The notes: generated by a model from the letters alone, not told the origin. A stretch of 9,900 nt of DNA from Bacillota bacterium (GCA_023395575.1 JAEWZA010000067.1:1-9900), one strand, 5' to 3'; positions 1 to 7,094 are shown, counted from the first letter of the stretch. Program-made: numbers and translations.

Positions 1-2
1 AT

Positions 3-686
3 GCAGTATTAGATCCAGAAAACGACTTTAGTTGTGTTAATAATTTTTTTGCTGATTTTGAGATGGTTAGAGAATCTAATCTTATATCATCACAAATAGC
101 TGATTTTTATCAAAAAGAGCAAAAAGAAGTTTCGGATTCTTATACTACTAAACTTAAATATGAGTATTTTAAGCTATTTTTATCAAAGATAGGCTGTTTA
201 GATAAAAAGTATACATCCAAATTAGTGTCGAGGTATTATGGCAAAATAATAGATACGTATAATAGGTTGGAAATAACGAAAGAATTACCTGATAGAATTC
301 ACCATGGAGGTCCATGTGTGCCTGGAGTACAGAGATTATTTATGGATGCTAATGGTAATTTTTATCCATGTGAGAGGGTAAGTGAAACTTCGTCACAAAT
401 GCGAATAGGAAATGTAGATACAGGTTTTGATATTGAAAAAATAAAAAATTTACTCAATATTGGAAAACTAAGTGAAAAAAAATGTATTAACTGTTGGGCT
501 CTTAGATTTTGCACCCTTTGTGCAGCAGCAGCAGATGAGCTTGATAGTCTATCAATGGAAAAAAAGATTTCAAATTGCAATGCAGTAAGAAATTCAGCTG
601 AGAATTTATTAAAAGATATTTGTGCATTACGAGAATTTGGTAATGAATTAAATTTGACTATTGATGTGACAGATTGGCAAATATAA
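3..686 (+). CDS. ccpM: Radical SAM peptide maturase, C-terminal SPASM part (5' partial)
   Basis: The reading frame is open from the window edge, so only the last 227 residues are present and the radical SAM core (CX3CX2C) lies upstream; the ATG at 63 is internal, not the start. The visible part carries a complete seven-cysteine SPASM signature: C105-x12-G-x4-C123, then C161-x2-C164-x5-C170-x2-C173, then C192 (numbering from position 3). SPASM domains bind auxiliary iron-sulfur clusters in radical SAM enzymes that modify ribosomal peptides, for example by thioether formation. The family call (Cys-rich peptide maturase CcpM type) rests mainly on the two genes that follow, which match partners of that system as I remember them. 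The stop is followed within 17 nt by the next start, so the genes are co-transcribed. The SPASM call is strong; the CcpM subtype and symbol are less certain. Confidence 0.72.
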   Translation, partial: AVLDPENDFSCVNNFFADFEMVRESNLISSQIADFYQKEQKEVSDSYTTKLKYEYFKLFLSKIGCLDKKYTSKLVSRYYGKIIDTYNRLEITKELPDRIHHGGPCVPGVQRLFMDANGNFYPCERVSETSSQMRIGNVDTGFDIEKIKNLLNIGKLSEKKCINCWALRFCTLCAAAADELDSLSMEKKISNCNAVRNSAENLLKDICALREFGNELNLTIDVTDWQI

Positions 687-690
687 TAAT

Positions 691-696
691 GGAGGA
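691..696 (+). promoter_or_regulatory. Ribosome binding site choosing ATG 704
   Basis: GGAGGA lies 7 nt before ATG 704. The in-frame TTG at 674 and ATG at 689 overlap the upstream gene's end or this site itself, so 704 is the better start for the TIGR04066-type gene. Confidence 0.75.
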
Positions 697-703
697 GATT
701 ATA

Positions 704-1831
704 ATGGTAACAAACGAAAGGCTTTTAATATATCCATATAATGTGCAATTTAGTCCGATTTTACGACACAAAGACCTACTAAAAGGGTATCAAATATCTT
801 GTCTTGTATCACCAAACGGGTGGGGGTTTACAGGGAAGGATGCTAGTATTGCTGACCATGGTCCTGATATTGGGATGACTGTATCATCGGATTTTGAAAA
901 TTCATTGAGCTTATGTGATACAGTAGTATTTATTGATTCATATTTTCCGCTTGATTTTAAAAAGAGTATTTTTAATAAGATTAAAATGGCTATAAAATTT
1001 AAAAAAAATATAATGTGTTTTTTTCAGTTGGAATCTAATATTATTGCAGAATTAGAGTGTATTTGCAGATATGAAGGCGTATACTTCAAACACTATGATA
1101 GGACTCAAAATTTATTAGCCGATAAGATATATGTTGAAAATGAAAGTATAGAAGAAATTAATACGCCTATTATTTTTGTAATAGGTTTTGGTGAAAGAAC
1201 AAATAAGTTTGAAATACAACTAGCGTTAAGAGAAAAAATTCATAAGTTAGATTATAAAATAAGTCAGGTAGGAACAAGACCTTATTGTGAAATATTGGGG
1301 TTCCATTCATTACCATGGTTCATGTTTGAGAATAATATCTTCGAAGTTAATAAAATATTGATGTTTAATAGATTTATAAAGAGAATTGAGAAAACTGAAA
1401 ATCCAGATGTAATTATTATTGGTATACCTGGAGGTATAATGCCTTATAATAGTACATTTACTAATAAATTCGGTATACTTGCTTTTGAAATTTCTCAAGC
1501 AGTTACACCAGACTTCGTAATATCTAGTTTGTTTTATGAAAACTACAAAGCTGATGCTTTTGAGATTTATAACAAATTAATAAGATATAAGTTTGGGTTC
1601 GATGTAGACTTATTTAACATTACAAATGTACAGTTTGATTGGGTTAGAGCATTTGAGGAAGAAAGAATATCTCATATTTCATTGGATTCTAAATCTATTA
1701 GTGATAAGAACAAAGATTATAGTCAAAGTAATATACCTGTTCTAAATATATTGGATGAAAATGATTCTGACGAAATGATAAAACTATCAATTGAGAAGCT
1801 TACTAAATACGGTAATGTAGAAGTTGTATAG
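704..1831 (+). CDS. Peptide maturation system protein, TIGR04066-like
   Basis: A 375-residue soluble protein with no signal peptide or membrane segment. It matches, from memory, the TIGR04066 family found beside radical SAM maturases in clostridial peptide clusters; its biochemical role is not known to me. Residues 1-150 look like a Rossmann-type domain: strand LLIYPYN, a conserved-looking NGWGFTGKD loop around 38-46, then strands DTVVFID and NIMCFF. Residues 153-245 look like a worn-down P-loop NTPase fold: strand PIIFVI, then GFGERTNKFE in place of GxxxxGKT, and a Walker-B-like strand PDVIIIGIPGG at 234-244. The whole resembles the layout of DUF1611-type proteins. The middle domain is also similar to the C-terminal domain of the protease at 4937. 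Residues 320-350 are polar and probably loop-rich. ATG 704 is chosen for its ribosome binding site. The next gene starts 34 nt after the stop. Confidence 0.68.
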   Translation: MVTNERLLIYPYNVQFSPILRHKDLLKGYQISCLVSPNGWGFTGKDASIADHGPDIGMTVSSDFENSLSLCDTVVFIDSYFPLDFKKSIFNKIKMAIKFKKNIMCFFQLESNIIAELECICRYEGVYFKHYDRTQNLLADKIYVENESIEEINTPIIFVIGFGERTNKFEIQLALREKIHKLDYKISQVGTRPYCEILGFHSLPWFMFENNIFEVNKILMFNRFIKRIEKTENPDVIIIGIPGGIMPYNSTFTNKFGILAFEISQAVTPDFVISSLFYENYKADAFEIYNKLIRYKFGFDVDLFNITNVQFDWVRAFEEERISHISLDSKSISDKNKDYSQSNIPVLNILDENDSDEMIKLSIEKLTKYGNVEVV

Positions 1832-1850
1832 AAAATACTTATGTATTGTT

Positions 1851-1857
1851 AGGGGGA
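1851..1857 (+). promoter_or_regulatory. Ribosome binding site choosing ATG 1866
   Basis: AGGGGGA lies 8 nt before ATG 1866. This favours a 95-residue carrier-like protein over a longer version starting at TTG 1824, which would overlap the previous stop and place this site inside the gene. Confidence 0.72.
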
Positions 1858-1865
1858 ATTGTATT

Positions 1866-2153
1866 ATGGATAGTCTATTAAAAAGCCAAGTAGAGGCAGG
1901 TCTTTTTAAAATTTTTAAAAATAGGTTTAATATCGATTTTAATGAATTAGGAAAGGAATACTTTTGTAAAAATATTCTAGGTCAAGATTTTAAGCTTGCT
2001 GCAAGAGATCTTCTTTATATTTACTTTGATATAAAAAAAGAATTCAATATTATAATACCAGAAGAAGATATTGCAGAAGGAAAGTTTTCTACACTAAATG
2101 GTTTAATAGATATAGTAATTAATCAAAAGATACTAGAAAAAATTTCAGTATAA
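1866..2153 (+). CDS. Acyl-carrier-protein-related peptide maturation protein (TIGR04069-like)
   Basis: A 95-residue protein, the length of a single acyl carrier domain. The region LGQDFKLAARDLLYIYF followed by KKEFNIIIPEEDI (about residues 37-69) has the carrier pattern: an LG turn, helix II, an EF pair, then I-I-P-x-E-D and a final helix containing GLIDIVI. In true carriers the phosphopantetheine serine sits in a DSL motif at the start of helix II. Here the motif reads QDFKLAA and no serine occurs between residue 7 and the FSTLNG stretch near residue 77, so 4'-phosphopantetheine attachment looks impossible. This fits the family remembered as 'peptide maturation system acyl carrier-related protein'. 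It is more likely a binding or scaffold partner of the maturase than an acyl carrier; that role is inference. It appears to be the last gene of the first operon. Confidence 0.68.
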   Translation: MDSLLKSQVEAGLFKIFKNRFNIDFNELGKEYFCKNILGQDFKLAARDLLYIYFDIKKEFNIIIPEEDIAEGKFSTLNGLIDIVINQKILEKISV

Positions 2154-2210
2154 TAACAGAAGAACCACTTTTGTGAATTGTGTGTAAATAAATAGTAAAT
2201 AAAGTATTAA

Positions 2211-2244
2211 TTACAATATATCTGCAATTAATTTACTATATAAT
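2211..2244 (+). promoter_or_regulatory. Candidate promoter for the solute-binding lipoprotein operon
   Basis: The 131-nt gap after the carrier-like gene contains a perfect TATAAT at 2239-2244, 41 nt before the TTG start at 2285. No well-spaced -35 box is seen; the nearest, TTACAA at 2211-2216, is 22 nt upstream, longer than usual. A weak dyad, ATTAATT at 2206-2212 with AATTAAT at 2226-2232, overlaps the region. The base composition is so AT-rich that TATAAT alone is modest evidence. Nothing else is seen in this gap: no terminator and no small gene. Confidence 0.35.
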
Positions 2245-2284
2245 ATAGTTAATACAAAATTAAGTAAAGAGGGGCGGTATTAAT

Positions 2285-4903
2285 TTGAAAACTTTGAAAA
2301 CTATTCTGGCATTAATTATATTAATAGGGTTATTAGCAAATACAGCTTGTTCTTTTAATGGCAATTCAGAGAGTAGCAAGGGGTTACCAAAGTTAAGGAT
2401 TAATGTAATGGAAAATGATACTTATCTTAGAAATGCTATAAAAAAATTCAACGCTACTCAAAAAAACTGCATAATAGAAGAAAAGCTTTACTATAATGAT
2501 CAGTACAAGAAATATTCAGAGGATACTCAAGAAGGTCTTTTATCGAAGGATGGTGCAGATATAATAGTAACATCCCCTATTAGAATTCCTATGCTGTCAA
2601 AATACATAGATAATGGTTCGTTCAGTGAACTCGATGATTTATATAATGATGATAAAAGCATAAATAAAGAAGATTATTATGGCAATATTATGAATTATGG
2701 CATTTATAAGGGAAAGAGATATCTTATTCCTCTTAGCTATACAATAGATGCACTTTTTACAACCGAGAGTATTACCAAAAAAGAAGGGATAAATGATTTA
2801 AGTGATGAAGTTGGCTGGGAAAGATTTTCTCAGGTATGCTCTGATTATGCAAATAAAAACAAGGAAACAAGCCGTTACATACTTTCAAATCTTGATTTTA
2901 GCTCAATAATAAGAGGGCTTGGTACTAACATAATTGATATAGAAAACAAAATAGTTAAGCTTGATTTGGTAACAGTTAAGACGGCAATAACACAATATAA
3001 AACAATAAATAAATCTGTTATACCAGATAAGGAGTTTTATGAAAAGATCCAGGGCGGAGACATATCGGCAATTCTTAGAAATGGAGATGCAGTTTTCCTG
3101 AATAGTGCGATTACTTCACCTCAGAATTTATGGTGCAACTATTCCTCCTTTAATTCAGAGGTAAATCCAGAGGTTTATACTATATGTACTTCTGAAAATA
3201 AGATCCCTGCTAGAGTTTCTTTATTTGCAGCAGTAAATTCAAAATGTACTAATAAAAAAGAAGCTTATGAATTCATAAGTATGCTATTATCAAAGGATTG
3301 TCAGGCGGGAGATTTTCTAAGCGGAATCCCTGTGAGCAAAAGTGCATATGAACAGTTAAAAGATGAATGTATAAAGGGAAATAACGGAGAGAGAAGTGGG
3401 AGAGGCGGAGGCTGTAAGTCTAATGACTCTATTAAAGTACTCTTATCAAAAGTGGATGGGTATTTAGCTAGACTGAAGGAATGCAAGATTGAGGATTATG
3501 AAGTTTATAACTTGATTGATAACAAAAATCGTGAGTGTATATCTAAAAATGAAACAGATGACAGTATAGCAAAGTCTTTACAAGAAGTGGTGGAAAACTA
3601 TTTTAAGAAATCACTGGTCGCAGATTCCAAAAATCAAAATGAAGCTGTTTCTCAGGACAATAGTATAAAAGCCAAACTTAGCATTGTTTATATGAATTAC
3701 AATGGGCAAGTAAAAAATGCAATTAGAAAAAGCAAGGAACTTTATCCTGGAATTGAATTCATAGAGAATGCATTCAGAGATGACCAATATAAGGAAATGA
3801 ATACTAAAATTAGCACAGAGCTAATGGCTGGTGAGGGACCCGATATAATTATTTTTAGTGCTAATACATTTAATTCACTACATAAGGTTACCAACAGCGG
3901 AATTTTTACTGACTTAAATGAACTTATAAGTAAGGATAAAGATTTTAATAAAAATGATTATTATGAAAATATTTTTGATTGTGGTATTTATGATAGCAAA
4001 AGATTTTATATACCGCTGGAATATGTTATACCATATTTTAGGACAACGGATTCAACATTAAAAGAAAACAATATTACGATAGACCAATCCGGTTTGTCAC
4101 TTGATAGTTTACATAAGCTATCACAAAATTACGTTACAAACAATAAGAATAAAAGTTTAATTTACTGCAATTTTGGATTTTCAAGTATGATGCGTATAAG
4201 TGGACAAAAATTTGTTGATAATGAAAAACGCAAATCTTATTTTAATACAAAGGAATTTATTAATCTTCTTAAAAAATATAAGGATATAAATACAGCTATA
4301 GCTCCATATGATACATGTACTAAGTACAACTCATATATTGATATGACTAAAGATAAAAAGCTAGTTATGGCGTTTGATCAAGGAAATCAATCTCCCGAGC
4401 AACTGTGGGCTTTTAATTCAATGTATAATGGTGTTATCGGAGATGATATGAATATAATTCCTTTAATAGATAATGGGATATGTTATGCAAAAGTTGGGAA
4501 TTGTATCGGTATAAATTCACATTGTAAGAATAAAGAGGCAGCATTTAATGTTTTAAAGATTATACTGTCAAAGGATTTACAAAAAGCAACTGACAGTTAT
4601 GGAAACCGTAATGGGGCTTTATTACTACCTATTAATAAACAAGCCTTTAATGAAGATATAAATTACTACTTGTCAAATACCACTTCAGGTTTTGGTAGCG
4701 AATACCCTGCAAAGAAATTACCAAAGGAACTTGCTGAGAAGTTGAACTTACTGATAGGCAAAACCCAACTTGAGCAAAGAATGGATACCGAGGTCCAAAA
4801 TATAGTCCACGAAGCATTAGATAATTATATAAATGGCAAAACTTCGGCTGAGCAAACTGCAAAAGCTATAGATGATAAGGTAATGCTATATCTTAATGAA
4901 TAA
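2285..4903 (+). CDS. Lipoprotein with two tandem extracellular solute-binding domains
   Basis: An 872-residue protein, about twice the 400-450 residues usual for a family 1 (maltose-type) ABC solute-binding protein. TTG 2285 is preceded by AAAGAGGGG ending at 2274. The N-terminus MKTLK plus a hydrophobic stretch (7-18) ends in NTAC, with Cys22 the likely lipidated residue; the -3 residue is Asn rather than the usual Leu/Val, so the lipobox is imperfect. Two homologous halves follow, about residues 36-440 and 463-870. Matching landmarks are DYYGNI (130) and DYYENI (558), IYKGKRYLIPL (140) and IYDSKRFYIPL (568), DFSSIIRGLG (204) and GFSSMMRISG (631), NLWCNYSSFN (281) and QLWAFNSMYN (706), NSKCTNKKEA (318) and NSHCKNKEAA (744). 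It probably works with the two permeases downstream; the ligand is unknown and could be sugar or peptide. Confidence 0.85.
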   Translation: MKTLKTILALIILIGLLANTACSFNGNSESSKGLPKLRINVMENDTYLRNAIKKFNATQKNCIIEEKLYYNDQYKKYSEDTQEGLLSKDGADIIVTSPIRIPMLSKYIDNGSFSELDDLYNDDKSINKEDYYGNIMNYGIYKGKRYLIPLSYTIDALFTTESITKKEGINDLSDEVGWERFSQVCSDYANKNKETSRYILSNLDFSSIIRGLGTNIIDIENKIVKLDLVTVKTAITQYKTINKSVIPDKEFYEKIQGGDISAILRNGDAVFLNSAITSPQNLWCNYSSFNSEVNPEVYTICTSENKIPARVSLFAAVNSKCTNKKEAYEFISMLLSKDCQAGDFLSGIPVSKSAYEQLKDECIKGNNGERSGRGGGCKSNDSIKVLLSKVDGYLARLKECKIEDYEVYNLIDNKNRECISKNETDDSIAKSLQEVVENYFKKSLVADSKNQNEAVSQDNSIKAKLSIVYMNYNGQVKNAIRKSKELYPGIEFIENAFRDDQYKEMNTKISTELMAGEGPDIIIFSANTFNSLHKVTNSGIFTDLNELISKDKDFNKNDYYENIFDCGIYDSKRFYIPLEYVIPYFRTTDSTLKENNITIDQSGLSLDSLHKLSQNYVTNNKNKSLIYCNFGFSSMMRISGQKFVDNEKRKSYFNTKEFINLLKKYKDINTAIAPYDTCTKYNSYIDMTKDKKLVMAFDQGNQSPEQLWAFNSMYNGVIGDDMNIIPLIDNGICYAKVGNCIGINSHCKNKEAAFNVLKIILSKDLQKATDSYGNRNGALLLPINKQAFNEDINYYLSNTTSGFGSEYPAKKLPKELAEKLNLLIGKTQLEQRMDTEVQNIVHEALDNYINGKTSAEQTAKAIDDKVMLYLNE
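2390..4894 (+). repeat. Internal tandem duplication of a solute-binding domain
   Basis: Copy 1 spans about 2390-3604 and copy 2 about 3671-4894. Corresponding protein landmarks keep an almost fixed offset of 426-428 residues through the whole length, so the copies have diverged by substitution with almost no insertion or deletion. At the DNA level the copies are no longer alike, so the duplication is old. Copy 1 alone has a Gly/Arg-rich stretch at residues 365-377. Confidence 0.8.
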
Positions 4904-4909
4904 GTTTAA

Positions 4910-4923
4910 CTTTAATATTAAAG
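4910..4923. promoter_or_regulatory. 14-bp perfect palindrome before the protease gene
   Basis: CTTTAATATTAAAG lies in the 33-nt gap between the lipoprotein stop and the protease start, next to the ribosome binding site (GGTGAT at 4926-4931 region). It could be an operator or a weak hairpin, but in such AT-rich DNA it may be chance. Confidence 0.25.
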
Positions 4924-4936
4924 ATGGTGATTTATA

Positions 4937-6241
4937 ATGGAAGTATATTCTGAGAATGTGGCAATTATAGATGATGGCATAAACCAAAATTTGTATGACA
5001 TAGGCGAACTTAAGCATAACATACAAATAACACCTGAAATACATATTCAAGAAAGGGTCAATTATGACCCTTTCTTACCATCTCACGGAACAACCTGTGC
5101 TGCGATAATAAAAAAATATGCTCCAGACGCTGTTCTGTCAAGTGTAAAGATACTAAATGATGACTCATGTAAGGGAATGAAAACTCAGTTGATAAGAGCC
5201 TTGGAGTGGTGTGTAGAAAATGACATACGACTTGTAAACTTAAGCCTTGGAACTATAGACTATAAAGATTTTATTGAAGTTGAAAAAGCTGTAAAATATG
5301 CTTCAGAAAATGGTGTCATAATAGTGGCTGCTTGCAATAATAGAAATATCTTCACTTGCCCAGCATCACTTGATAATGTTATTGGGGTGAAGTGTGATAC
5401 AAGTGGAAAACTAAAGGAAACAGAATATATTTATAATTCATTTCCGCTAGATGGAATAGATGTTACTGCATGTGGAATCCATGATTTAGTGAAATACAGT
5501 GGTGAAAGCAAGATTACTTCTGCATGTAATAGCTTTGCTACTCCTGCCATTACAGCTTTAGTATATAACATAATAAAAAATAATCCTAATATAGGTTTAT
5601 ATGGATTAAAAGAAGTATTAAAACAAAATTCTGCTGATGCTAAACAGATAGAAGGTAGCTCATATATAATAAAAAAAACCCAAAAAATTAATGATTTTAA
5701 CAATTATATTAATAAGAGTATAGAAATACCTATTATAGAAGTATATAATAATTATGGTAATAAAATAAATGAGTTTTACAAAAACCTGACTGGAAAATTT
5801 AGAGCAGATGGCTATAATGCGATATGTATTTGTGCAGAGGATGATGACAAGGATCTGTGTAATGGTTTAATACCAATTTATAGCAACCTAATTAATGGAA
5901 AAACAGTTTTAGATACTAATATTTTTATTAAACACATTAAAATGATATGTACTATTTACGACCCTGATATCATAATCGTACCGATTGATATGACGAATGA
6001 TAATCAATATACTCAATTAGCTATAGAGAGTGACTTAGAAGCTGATGTCAAAATTAATATAAATGAAGATCTAGACATAGAAGTAATAAGTACAAATGAA
6101 AATGATGAGAACTATCAAACAAATAAATATAATGAAACAAAAACCTTTACTTTAAATGAACAACAAATAGATGACCTATATAATTATATACTAAGTCTAT
6201 TTGAAACAAACGAGGAAAGAACTGATACATATGAAACTTAA
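4937..6241 (+). CDS. S8 (subtilisin-like) peptidase, cytoplasmic, with C-terminal extra domain
   Basis: A 434-residue protein whose first 210 residues form a compact subtilase domain. The catalytic triad is visible: Asp12 in AIIDDGI, His50 in SHGTTCAA, and Ser199 in NSFATPAITAL (canonical GTSMATP). The oxyanion Asn is Asn134 in AACNN. There is no signal peptide and no propeptide, since the Asp motif begins at residue 8, so the enzyme should act inside the cell and need no maturation. About eight cysteines in the catalytic part also fit a reducing compartment. Residues 263-350 form a second alpha/beta domain that aligns with the middle domain of the TIGR04066-type protein at 704. Residues 365-434 are acidic and Asn-rich and end in a helix-like segment. 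The start ATG has GGTG 8 nt upstream. The end overlaps the permease start by 11 nt. Its likely job is cutting the leader from the modified peptide; this is inferred from context. Confidence 0.85.
   Translation: MEVYSENVAIIDDGINQNLYDIGELKHNIQITPEIHIQERVNYDPFLPSHGTTCAAIIKKYAPDAVLSSVKILNDDSCKGMKTQLIRALEWCVENDIRLVNLSLGTIDYKDFIEVEKAVKYASENGVIIVAACNNRNIFTCPASLDNVIGVKCDTSGKLKETEYIYNSFPLDGIDVTACGIHDLVKYSGESKITSACNSFATPAITALVYNIIKNNPNIGLYGLKEVLKQNSADAKQIEGSSYIIKKTQKINDFNNYINKSIEIPIIEVYNNYGNKINEFYKNLTGKFRADGYNAICICAEDDDKDLCNGLIPIYSNLINGKTVLDTNIFIKHIKMICTIYDPDIIIVPIDMTNDNQYTQLAIESDLEADVKININEDLDIEVISTNENDENYQTNKYNETKTFTLNEQQIDDLYNYILSLFETNEERTDTYET
5049..5076 (+). repeat. Perfect 12-bp inverted repeat (hairpin) inside the protease gene
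   Basis: AAGAAAGGGTCA (5049-5060) and TGACCCTTTCTT (5065-5076) are exact reverse complements around a 4-nt ATTA loop. The stem has a GGGTCA/TGACCC core, an A-rich left flank and a T-rich right flank, like an intrinsic terminator that could be read in both directions. It encodes residues 38-47 just before the catalytic His50. Confidence 0.8.
6212..6219 (+). promoter_or_regulatory. Ribosome binding site choosing ATG 6231
   Basis: GAGGAAAG lies 11 nt before ATG 6231, inside the end of the protease gene. The upstream TTG at 6201 has no such site, so the permease most likely begins at 6231 (MKLKTKQS), overlapping the protease by 11 nt. Confidence 0.6.
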
Positions 6242-7094
6242 AACAAAACAATCAATAGCAGGCTTCGCATTCGCACTTCCCAGCTTATCAGGTTTTGCAC
6301 TATTTTTTGCGATACCTTTTGTTATAAGCCTGTACTACTGCTTTACTGAAGGAGTTGGTGGAGCGAGGTTTGTAGGACTAAAGAATTTTAATGACCTTTT
6401 GCACAGTGGCTCTTTTCTGCTGGCGGCAAAAAATACTCTTATATTTAATGTCATTAGTGTTCCATTAATAATGGCACTTTCTCTTGTTTTCGCAATTCTG
6501 TTAAACAGACAAATAAAAGGTCTATCCTTTTTCCGAAGCTCTTTTATACTGCCGATGGTAATACCTGCGGCATCTGTTATACTTGTTTGGAATATTATCT
6601 TCAGCCAATATGGGGTGCTGAACAATCTTCTTAGTACTTTCGGTATTACTGGAGATGTGGATTGGATTAGAAGCGATTGGTCCATGTGGATTTTGGTGCT
6701 GCTGTACGTATGGAAAAACTGTGGCTACAATGTAATACTGCTTTTGGCCGGCTTAAACAATATCCCCAAGGAGTATTACGAAGCGGCGCGTATAGATGGA
6801 GCAAGGTCATTTGACTGTTTCCTAAGGATTACAGTTCCTTTTCTGATTCCTACAGGTTTTTTTGTGTTTATGATATCAATTGTAAACTCCTTCAAGGTGT
6901 TCAGGGAGGCTTATTTATTGGCAGGAAGCTATCCTTCACTGAAAATATATATGCTTCAGCATTTTATGAATAATAATTTTATGAACCTATCATATCAGAG
7001 GCTTACTACTGCGGCTTTTCTCATGGCAATATTAGTGGCTCTGCTGGTGTCTGTGCTTTATAAAGTAGAAGGCAGATTCGGAAGGGGTGTATAG
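6231..7094 (+). CDS. ABC transporter permease, CUT1 type, MalF-like
   Basis: A 287-residue integral membrane protein typical of the MalF/UgpA side of carbohydrate-uptake-1 importers. It shows about six hydrophobic segments (roughly 13-36, 68-91, 103-125, 152-173, 201-220, 260-277). The EAA loop that docks the ATPase is intact: E184-A-A-x3-G190-x9-I200-x-x-P203, in EYYEAARIDG. The LPMVIP stretch at 107-112 is also typical. It should pair with the second permease at 7332 and the double solute-binding lipoprotein. Start ATG 6231 overlaps the protease gene, so translation is probably coupled. The gene is visibly richer in G and C than the protease before it. Substrate cannot be told from sequence; these importers usually carry sugars, but the setting suggests a peptide-related role is possible. 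Confidence 0.87.
   Translation: MKLKTKQSIAGFAFALPSLSGFALFFAIPFVISLYYCFTEGVGGARFVGLKNFNDLLHSGSFLLAAKNTLIFNVISVPLIMALSLVFAILLNRQIKGLSFFRSSFILPMVIPAASVILVWNIIFSQYGVLNNLLSTFGITGDVDWIRSDWSMWILVLLYVWKNCGYNVILLLAGLNNIPKEYYEAARIDGARSFDCFLRITVPFLIPTGFFVFMISIVNSFKVFREAYLLAGSYPSLKIYMLQHFMNNNFMNLSYQRLTTAAFLMAILVALLVSVLYKVEGRFGRGV

Noticed and set aside
362..580. Minus-strand ORF opposite the SPASM gene with an alanine/serine run
   Set aside because: Shadow of the GCA repeat encoding AAAA in the real gene; no ribosome site or recognisable product. The other minus-strand ORFs are rejected likewise.
1418..1445. GGTATACC and nearby repeated GGTATA in the TIGR04066-type gene
   Set aside because: Short palindrome within conserved-looking coding sequence (IGIPGGI); explained by codons.
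1869..1877. DSL tripeptide at residues 2-4 of the carrier-like protein as a phosphopantetheine site
   Set aside because: It is at the extreme N-terminus, far from the LG turn and helix II where the attachment serine must lie.
2161..2200. Possible terminator after the carrier-like gene (CAC-TTTT-GTG)
   Set aside because: Only a 3-bp stem and no following T-run; not a credible intrinsic terminator.
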